A stretch of DNA of 64,000 bases, taken from positions 2,728,001-2,792,000 of the forward strand of contig JAUZTG010000048.1 of NCBI GenBank assembly GCA_030734395.1. Reading direction: 5' to 3'. The position numbers and the translations under genes are program-made. Below, one piece after another: positions 55,965 to 64,000 of this stretch (the stretch's first letter is position 1; each line of letters starts with the position of its first letter). This stretch comes from Sarocladium kiliense (taxonomy: Eukaryota > Ascomycota > Sordariomycetes > Hypocreales > Sarocladiaceae). The notes below the pieces were generated by a model, which worked only from the letters and a program-made list of their open reading frames with translations, was not told the DNA's origin and did not search any database.

Positions 55965-58012
55965 ATGGACTTCGACTCCAGCCTGCCGGGCTCACCTACC
56001 GGCGGGCCACTTCAGGCTGTCACCCCGGACCGTGTCAACCAGCAGCGCGACTCCGCCTTCAGCCACAGCACCGCTCGCGACAGCTCCGTTCACGAGAAAA
56101 TCAATCAGTTTAATAACATGAGTGTTCTCATGCAGTCGAAGAACCTCGAGCGAAAAACAGCCGACGCGGCACTCAAGCGTGCGATGCTTGGGCGGGAAGA
56201 GGCCGAGGCGGAGGCAAGGCGGCATCGGGATGAGGCCAAAGCGCTTCGCAAGGCCCTCGAAGAAGGCAAGGAGAGGGAGAGGAGAGTTGGGGAACGCCTG
56301 GAGACTGTGATGGTGAGTTTGTTAGAAAGATGTAGTCTCAGGTTCTTTGTCGCTGACGCATTGCACAGGAAAACTACGGACGCGCCAAGGAAACGCACGC
56401 ACATACACAAGCCCTCTGGGAGAAGGAGATCCGTCGAGCACGCAAAGAGAACTTCAAATCACAATCTGCAACCGTCAAGCTGCAGGAAGAGCTCAAGAGC
56501 AGTCGCGCAAAAGTCAAGGCTGTGCAGGAAGCCCTCGAATCCGAAAAGGAGCGCAGCCGTGTCCGTGAGCAGGAGGCCTTCACCGCGCGCTATCAGATCG
56601 TCGGTGTTCAGGAGCAGCTCGAGCAGGCACTGGAGCGCATCAAGGTGGTAGAGCAAGAGCGCGATGCTTTCAAGACAGCGGCACAAAACGAGGAGGTGGC
56701 AAGGATTGCAGCAGAGGGCAGGATCCCGCTACCGAAGAACGAGGACCCCGAGGATGAGTTCGCATCGCCTAAGAAGCCTGCAAAGTCAAAGAGGAAGTCA
56801 GGTCTGCGAGTCGCTAAGGACTCTCGCGTGTCGCTCTCTGCAGTCGAGATTCTGTCTTCGGAAGCGAGTGAACTGGAAATCGAGGAGTTGAGGTTCCAGA
56901 TCCAGGCGGAGAGGCAGAGAGCGCAGCGTGCACAGGAAATGGTTGATTTCTTGCAGGCTGAGTGCCAGATGCACTGTTGCCCCTGCTCGAGGGATAAGTC
57001 AAAGACATCTGCTAGCCCGCAAAAGCCCGCAGTTGAAGCCGAGGAGCACCATCAGAGCGTCATTGTGCACGAGGTACCTGAGGAGGCCATGCACATTGAC
57101 GTCGAGGAGGTAGAATCTGTACACGAGGAGGGCGAGGAGGCAGCAGGCTCACCACAGCATGCTCCACGAAGCCCACAACAGGTGGAAGAAGCCGAACCAG
57201 GATTCTTGGTCCCACGATCGAGAAAGGAGCCTCGACGAAGCACCATTTTCTGCCCAAAGGAAGGGATCTTCAGAACTGTGTCGGAACAAGAGGCGGAAGC
57301 ACTGCAAGCTCACTTGCAGGAGATGGAGGAGACACATGCAGATGAGTACGAGATGCAGGTCGAGGAAGTGGAAGAGGATATTGAGCCTGAGCACGAACCT
57401 GAGCGCGAAGCTCGGTTCTATGCTAGAACCCCGTCTGTCGAGCCCCCAGCTTTCGCCCTCCTGGCGCAGCAGCGTACATCACTTCTCTCGCTCCTCGACG
57501 CACCTTCCGGCGACACACACTCCGCTCCTCTTCCGACTATCCCCAGCATCCCCACCATGCCAGACACTGACGACGAGCCAATTACACCCACCGACGATTA
57601 CGAACAAGGCCAGCATCACCAGCTCATGCACCACGATGAGGATGACCTCGAGCCCGTCAAGCGCCCGCACACCTCCATAGCCACCTACTCTATCACCACC
57701 ACCACAACCACCGTTCCCGTTCGCGACGAGACCCGGCAACTCAGCTCCTCGTTCGGCGAGAAGCTCCGCACTCCTTCATCTGGCAGCAATGCCAGCTTCG
57801 ACCTCAACAACCCAGCCCTCACACCAACCATGACGAGAGAGCAGGCACTCGCGAAGATCCGTGAGCGGAGAGGCAGGGCACGCAGTGTAGAAAAGAAGAC
57901 TGCTGCTACGACAGCAAGTGCAGTGGGCGTGGCACACAAGAAGACATCAGCGGATCGTGTGGATAGGAGGACGGCAAGTGGGCTGGCGAGGAAACCTTCT
58001 AAGGGAAGGTGA
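55965..58012 (+). CDS. Coiled-coil protein of unknown function, 663 aa
   Basis: Exon 1 is 55965-56312 and exon 2 is 56369-58012. The first 45 residues are polar. Residues about 45-260 form a long, highly charged coiled coil (NMSVLMQSKNLERKTADAAL, ERRVGERLETVMENYGRAKE, VQEQLEQALERIKVVEQERD). A second heptad segment (ELEIEELRFQIQAERQRA) is followed by a cluster of Cys (CQMHCCPC). Then come an acidic Glu-rich region, a motif STIFCPKEGIFRTVSEQEA, and a disordered Thr/Pro/Ser tail ending in a basic segment (KIRERRGRARSVEKK). The coiled-coil block looks conserved among Pezizomycotina from memory, but I cannot assign a function. A structural or cytoskeletal/spindle-pole-type role is a guess. Confidence 0.82.
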
Positions 58013-58467
58013 TGTCCCTTTGCCCAGCGCATACTCCGTTGTGAGTAGGAAAAGGGAGCTTCATGTGTTCTGACGATGACGCATGCGATGCGATGTCTTG
58101 CTTTCTTGTTTGTTTCCATCTAGCATCTATACATCCGCGAAGGCGCACTCGGCGTTTTCCCGATGGCAGGGAGGAGTTTTGCTTTTCTTGTTTTCTTCAT
58201 ACCTGCTTTCTTTGGCGTTGCGAGCATCACTCTTGCGCGTCATGTACATGCGTGTAATAAACCCTCTATTCATCGAGACTGCCCTACCTACGAACAGGAA
58301 GATACGGAGTCGAAAATCTGTGTCAAGTGCATGGTGCATGTTAAGTTAAAGAAAGGAAGTAGACGGTGGAAGAAGAAGGAATCCATTCCCGCTGTCAAAC
58401 TCCTATATCTGTACGCTGGATGCTTATCAACAGTTTCTCATCAAACCATATCGTCCCATCATCTCAC
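58013..58467. other. Intergenic (convergent 3' flanks)
   Basis: No gene seen. Confidence 0.6.
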
Positions 58468-60118
58468 TCAATCACCCAGAAAACCCCTCGCAAAGTTCCT
58501 TCCAGCTTCCGAGCTCTCCGCCTCCAACTTCACCGCCACAAGCACACACTCCACCGCCGCCTTCCCGCCCCGCGTCGACCGGATTCTCAACCGCCACAGT
58601 CCCCTCTTCACCGTCCACTCCTCACCGACCGACGTGCCCTCTTCTGTTCGTCGCCTCTTCCGAGGGTTGATGGGTGTTATTGCTCCGTCTGTGCTACTTG
58701 AGGGATGATCCATTCCACCAGGGGTGATGGGTGGGAGTGGATCCTCGTGGAAGGGCTTGCCATCGAGGATGATGGCGGATTCGGACTCGAAGACGACGCG
58801 AACGAGGTCTTCGCTTAGTGGGGTGTTGCCTGGTGTGGCGGGTTGAGAACCTGCGCCGCCGGAGGCCATGAGAAGCCCGAGGGGTTGGGTGGTAGGTGGA
58901 AGGTTGAGTTTCGTGGCGATGACTTCGAACAAACGTGCTATGCGAGCCTTGGTGTCCCTGAAGAATTCGGCGCGTGCGTTCCCTGCGGTGAAGTGTATTT
59001 TGGTGGCCTCCCCGCCGATCTCAAGGACGAGCTCTCTTGACCGATCGTCAACGAAAGGTCGGGAGTAGTTAACATATCCAGCGAGAGGATCGCCCGGCTC
59101 ATGCCCCGTATCGATAGAGATGCCGCTCTTCTGGATGTTCTCTATCCGTAGGACGATTTCTTCCTTTCCTCGAGCGAGATTATGGCTTATGTGGTGTGCA
59201 ATGATCTTTTGTTCGAGGCCCTTAAAGTGGAAGTACCTTGCGTCGCGTAGTAGATCCTGCCTGTGGTCTTCATTCCGAATGCGTACTGGGTAGCCTCGAA
59301 GCAGTCGCAAGAGGTCCGCGAAGATATCGGCGTCACGATTCGGAACGCTGGGAGCGACGATGGAGGGAGGCCGAAGAAGGCCTTCGCGACGGAGACCAGG
59401 GAACAGATCGTCGGGTTTAGAGAAGAAGATTGTGAAGCCGAGTGAGAAGTAGTTTGGGGTGTTTCCGGGGTCGTTGAACACGTCCCGGGGGATCTGGAAC
59501 TCGCGATCGCCTATGGAGACAAAGATGTTCTCCTCGTAGAGCTGTGAGATGAACCTTGGGACTGCAAACAGCGTGTTAGCTTCTCGATTGAGGACGGCGC
59601 GAAGGGCAGGGCAGGCCAGAGCCCTAGCGCAACGTACGACTGTAGAACTGGGCATCGAGGAACAGGCGAACGAAGTGCGTCGCATCCCGTGGTTTAATGT
59701 GGTAACCCTGCATATGCATAGCTATGTCGCGAAAGGTATTGGGATCGCGATCGATGTACAGCGTCTTAATGGCCGTTGAGAGATCCTCTCCGGCTTCCGT
59801 CGCAAGCTCGATCTGGCGCGCAAAGTGTCGGGAGAAGTACGAGGGAGCTGGATAGAAAGGGCAAGTCAGCGATACCTTTCCGGTATAAATCTTCGTGACC
59901 ACCAACGCACCATCGAAGGAGAGTGAAGCTCCTGAGAGCTTGAACAGCTCATCGCCGACCTGGATGGGGAAGACCCGGTTATGGGGGAGGATCTGCGGGA
60001 TGTTGTTGATGGTGGACTCGTTGTGCGGACCGCTGTTAGGAGCTTGGGCGGCGGTGTAGCCAGAGCTATTGCCGGTACCAGGACCTGCAGAGCCTCTGCT
60101 CTCCAGGTCGGAGCTCAT
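58468..60118 (-). CDS. Tandem BTB/POZ (T1-like) domain protein
   Basis: Three exons, 60118-59911, 59847-59638 and 59561-58468, encode 503 aa. After a disordered N-terminus, a first BTB-like domain starts near residue 50 (FPIQVGDELFKLSGASLSFD, then APSYFSRHFARQIE, TLYIDRDPNTFRDIAMHMQGY). A second begins near 140 (LYEENIFVSIGDREFQIPRD, then FADLLRLLRGYPVRI). Each has the G-x-x-F-x-[IL]-x-x-x-x-L and DRDP-like blocks of BTB/tetramerization (KCTD-type) domains. The C-terminal half carries a conserved-looking region (SRELVLEIGGEATKIHFTAG) and a basic patch NPRKRRR that may be a nuclear signal. It could be a Cul3 adaptor or an oligomerisation scaffold. The three-exon structure is essential, since each domain is split. 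Confidence 0.85.
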
Positions 60119-60710
60119 TGTGCTGTCGGATTCTTGCTTGGGCGCGATCGTGGGGTGTCTGGGCGGCGTGGGCTATGACTGAGGTTGGCTGATGCGCATC
60201 GTCGCGCGAGAGACGGGGTTTGCCGGTGTCGTGCCGCGAAAGTGTCCTCGGTCCGGCAAATGTGAAGGCGGAAGGTCGAAACGGTAGCGATGGGTATGGC
60301 GAAGGGTACTCGACGACCAGAGGGACGTTGTGTCAGCGAATTGGCTGGTGGTGGGCAATTGGAGGTTCTGGTCTGAGGTAAGGTGAGCCGAGATGCGGCG
60401 TCGCAACAACGTGCCTCGTAGATTAAGGCGCCCTAGGTAAAATACGGGACCAGCCATGGGAACATTCCAAAACATAACATGGATTCTGTGAATACCGATT
60501 TGACTTGGTCTACGGAGTACTTTTCTATTCCTTGCTGTCCCACGCATTTTTTTATCACCACGAAGCCCCAGAACTATGTACCAACTTCATGTAGTTCATG
60601 TTGGCCAATATATGTACTCTAGCAGAAGGTTATTGGTAGCGCGGCCTATACGTGCGTCTACATTATAAAATATAATCTATGAAATGAAGAAAGTATAAAT
60701 GTCGTTCCCA
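60119..60710. other. Intergenic
   Basis: Contains the BTB gene promoter and the 3' flank of the oxidase gene. The word TACGGAGTAC occurs at 60511-60520. Confidence 0.55.
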
Positions 60711-62500
60711 TCACTTCGTCTTGCACATCCGGCCATTCTCATGGACCGTCCACTTCTCACTACCCACGCCAGCAACTGCGTACAGCAAATTGTGCGGGTC
60801 GTACTTCTTCTTGATGTCCAGAAGCTTCGGGTAGTTGACACCGAAGAAAGTGTCCTGGAAGTCAGGCTGCTGGAAGTCGGCCTCGTTCATGTACGCGCCG
60901 GCACCAGGAGTCGCGGCCTCGATGACAGGCTGGATCTCGTTGGTGATGCGGTCCTGTTCGGCAACCATGTCCGCGAAGGGAGCTTCGAAGCTCCAAGGCA
61001 AGGTCAGTGACACCTGGACCATGGAGTCACGCCACTGAGGGAGCACAGCGTTGGCACCGTCGCCACCGAACTTGCCGACGTTCAGGCCTACGCCGATGAA
61101 GGTGACGCCGAGGTCGACCAGCTCTCGCACGGTAGAGGAGAAGTGAGGAACAACTGAGCGTGGGAGCAGGCGGCCACCGAAGAGAGAGTCGCCAACACCG
61201 ATGCTGCCGGCAGGAAGAGGTCCCCAGTAGTTGTTGTAGTGCTCATAGTAGGTAGAGAACTCAGTGAACTTGATCGTGATCGTCAGGCCAAGGGCTTCAA
61301 TAGCATCGACGAATGGCTTCATGATAGCCTCCGCCTCCGCCTTGGTCTTGCCGTAGGCCGTCATGGCGGGAGACTGGAGGAACCCAGGGCCAAAGAAGTA
61401 GATGATCATGAGGCCAGAGTCCACCATGTCGGGTAGAGCAGCATGGAAGGCATCGACAGCCGCATAGAGCTTGTCGGGGTCATCCTGAGGAATGGTGACA
61501 CTGAAGGTAGAACCACTGACAGTGGCTTCTGGGTGTGCCTGCACGGTCAAGGACACAACCACGCCGTAGTTGCCGCCACCACCGCCACTGAGAGCCCAGT
61601 AGAGATCCTCGTTCTTGGACTTGGAAGCTGTCACGATCTTGCCATCGGGTGTGACGACCTCGAACTCGAGAGTGTTATCAGCAGCCAGACCAAATACAGA
61701 GCTGAGAGCTGAGTGGCCGCCACCTTGGGTGTAGCCACCCGCAAGACCAACAGTCGGACACTCGCCAGTAACAACGACCAGCCCGGCCTTGTTGGCAGCA
61801 GCGAGAGCTTCAAAGCCCTGAACGCCAGCACCGACCTTGAGAGCCTTGCCAGAGTAGTGCTGGTCAGACCAATCCAAGACTTTGGTGTCCTTGAGGTGAT
61901 GTGTCCAGACGGACAAAGCACCAGCACCAGTAGAGCGTCCAAGGTAATCATGTCCCGTGTTGCGGATGACAAAGCGAATGTTACGCTCTTTGGCAAACGC
62001 GAGAGTAGCGGCGATGTCCTCAGCGCCGGTGGCATTGACTGCGTAGCTCACGTAGTTGCCCAGAGTGCAAGGCTTCTCTGCAGGGGTGAAAGGGTCACAG
62101 CTCTGGTTGGCAAACAGCGGCGCCATGACAGAGGAGGACGAATCCATGCTACAAGCACCATATTGTCAGCAACGGAGTCAAGATGAGACACAAGAGGTCT
62201 GGCGACGGTAGCCTCTGGCGGGTGTGCGAGGACATACTGGATTGGAGCGAGCTTCCATTGGTCCTGAAGTGACTTGCAGACATCGCTGTCATAGTCAGGA
62301 TCATGGCAGGGCTGACCGAGAGGCACAGTGGGGATCAGTTGGCCCTTGAGTCCAGAGGCGAACTTGGACCATTCGCTCTGGGTCGGCCAGCAGTCATCAC
62401 CAGGGAAGCATTTGCAGGACCCAGGGCACGGTTTAGCACCAACAGTGGCCATAGAGCCCAGCAACGCCAGGGTCGGCGACGCGATGGCACCGAACTTCAT
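60711..62500 (-). CDS. Secreted FAD-linked oxidase, berberine-bridge type
   Basis: Exon 1 is 62500-62238 and exon 2 is 62148-60711, giving 566 aa. A signal peptide (MKFGAIASPTLALLGSMATVGA) precedes a Cys-rich prodomain (CPGSCKCFPGDDCW). The FAD-binding-4 (PCMH) domain follows with RNTGHDYLG (His154, 8-alpha-histidyl link) and GECPTVGLAGGYTQGGGHS (Cys218, 6-S-cysteinyl link), so flavin is expected to be bicovalent. The BBE C-terminal block NYPKLLDIKKKYDPHNLLY is complete. Family members oxidise alcohols, carbohydrates or secondary-metabolite intermediates using oxygen. Secretion favours a carbohydrate or phenolic substrate (inference). I chose the ATG at 62500 because it gives the signal peptide; the upstream open frame has only non-ATG starts. 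Confidence 0.93.
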
Positions 62501-64000
62501 GGTCAACGCGAGAGACAACAGGACCCAGGGAGAGAGAAGAAACAACCAGCAAAGGTGATGCCTGAAGACGAGAGGATGGAGAGAAAGTCATCCACAGACA
62601 GCAACGATGCAGATCCAAGCCGGTTTATCTACAATGTGCAAAGCCTCAGCCAACTCACGAATGCGGCAGGCAATAAGCCGCGCCCATGGACCCTGAAGGG
62701 AGACAAACGTGGAGTCCATCGTTATCCCCGGGATATTAGGCTCTGTCGCCTCCCACAAGGCCATGCGAGCGGGGGCGCGATTGGATCTAAGACAAAACTA
62801 TCGAAAAGTTGACAGCCTGGTTGAGCGGCGGTCCGAACCGAGCGAAGAAAGCTGGTGGGTGCTCGGCCGGGTGGCTTATAAGTCTCCTCTTCTCCAGCCC
62901 TTTGACAGAATAGAACAGCAAAGAATGTATGTGGCGTCTTACCCGTGCGCCTCCCGCAAAGACGACGCCTCAATACGACTTCGGAATGCAGGTGATTTCG
63001 AATGGCCATGTGGTTTCATCGGCACATTGCCACACTCATTGCAACGTAATGCACTCGAGGGAACTTTGTGGTATAGCATTGGCCACCTGATATAGGCTAG
63101 CATGCTGCATGCGCGTCTCACCGGAGCGAGCGGCATGTTTCCTGACGACTAGGGCAGTCAATGCAAGATATCTCTCGGTACGGACTCCGTACCGAGGGAG
63201 ACAATTTGGAAGCGTCCGAGCCGGAGCACGTAGCGCAGAGGACGGATTCAATAACCTGAACTCTATTGCACGTAGCGCTTTACCACCTATCAAGGTTATT
63301 GTTATTGCTGACCTCTCCCGCAAGACGCGGACAACGGTGGACCGCGATAAGCATCCTATTACTTGGCTTCCCTGATTCGTACCATCACTGGCTGTACGGC
63401 AACAGCACATCGCAAGGTACTTTGTTGGCGGATGGACGATTCGGAGACGCTGCAGAGTCTTTCCAATTCTCTCACAAGGAGAGCCTGTGCCGCAGAAATC
63501 ATATCGTTCGTTTCTTTTTCAAAAGTTCGATCGACCATGACAACCTGTATTCCCCTCAAGACCTCCGCGTCAGGGCTTAGCTATACCTGCAGCACTCAGC
63601 ACTGGGAAATCTTACAAGGGGTATTCGTATGTGTCTGCAGGGTTCAAGAAAGTTACTTTCTGTCGGACGATTCTTCAGGTGGCTGCTGCTACGACTAACT
63701 AAGGTACCCTTGCTGATCCTTTCTATTCGTATACTAGCCAGTTCGTGCCAAGCCAACGAAAGCCATCCCTCACTACATGCCACTCAACCCGCAGCCTGCA
63801 AAGAGGAGGTATCGCACCCGCATTACAACCTGGGCTGACCTGCATGGGGAATGTAGACTCGTCCATGTGCCGTACCAAGCGAAGGAATCATGCAGAAGCA
63901 AGGGGGTCGCAGTCGAATGCAACCCACCTCATGAAATTACCGACCCAAGGACCACTGTCCTGGTTCTGGGCATCTCGGCAATAGCCTTTTCAGCTGCATG
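62501..64000. other. Right-end intergenic region
   Basis: 1.5 kb with no supported gene: the oxidase promoter, the palindrome at 63174-63196 and unrecognisable short ORFs up to the window edge. Confidence 0.5.
63174..63196. repeat. Perfect palindrome, 11-bp arms
   Basis: CTCGGTACGGA and TCCGTACCGAG flank a single C. Pairing can extend a further two base pairs beyond one mismatch on each side (63171-63199). It lies about 0.7 kb upstream of the secreted oxidase gene. Confidence 0.9.

Noticed and set aside
62303..62812. 169-codon plus-strand open frame
   Set aside because: Its first part is antisense to the well-supported oxidase exon 1, and the rest is unrecognisable. It is a shadow frame.

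Overview
The window is nuclear DNA of a filamentous ascomycete (Pezizomycotina). Nearly every gene is a eukaryotic housekeeping or fungal-type gene, broken by short introns of about 45-80 nt with GTRNGT donors, CTAAC/CTRAY branch sites and YAG acceptors. Spacing is about one gene per 2.4 kb, and no transposon or RIP-like AT-rich tract is evident. Dothideomycetes is a reasonable guess at class level, but it is only an impression. Exon coordinates below were worked out by reading splice sites by eye and checking that the phase closes.

Left arm (1-9.7 kb): a cytochrome P450 cut by the left edge, a zinc alcohol dehydrogenase and an aldehyde dehydrogenase. The two dehydrogenases are divergent over a 456-bp shared promoter and both contain microexons. 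A sugar-transporter-type MFS gene with a long leader follows. P450, ADH and ALDH together look like a small oxidative pathway (hydroxylation, alcohol to aldehyde, aldehyde to acid).

10-13.7 kb is mostly organelle and vesicle housekeeping: a LYR-like protein, frataxin, the AP-3 sigma subunit and a small predicted mitochondrial membrane protein. A 4.2-kb gene-poor stretch follows, then a small GPI-anchored secreted protein, DPH3, an intron-containing tRNA-Lys(CUU) and a peroxisomal ABC half-transporter.

24-38 kb: a RING protein that looks like a truncated RBR ligase, a 553-aa coiled-coil protein of unknown function, an Hsp70-like ATPase and a 2046-aa DOCK-family Rho GEF. 40-49.6 kb: a GNAT acetyltransferase with an apparent frameshift, the divergent ribosomal protein pair RPS5 (uS7) / RPS25 (eS25) sharing a promoter with a TTAGGGC palindrome, the mitochondrial ADP/ATP carrier, and the CENP-X/MHF2 histone-fold protein with an AT-hook-like N-terminus.

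50-64 kb: an F-box-like/LRR-like protein, a GPI-anchored extracellular cupredoxin, a membrane cytochrome-b5-fold protein, a conserved-looking coiled-coil protein, a tandem BTB protein and a secreted bicovalent FAD oxidase of the berberine-bridge type. I saw no self-evidently new multi-gene system. The observations most worth following are the microexons, the transporter N-terminus, the GNAT frameshift, the ribosomal promoter palindrome, the RING-only RBR and the AT-hook CENP-X.
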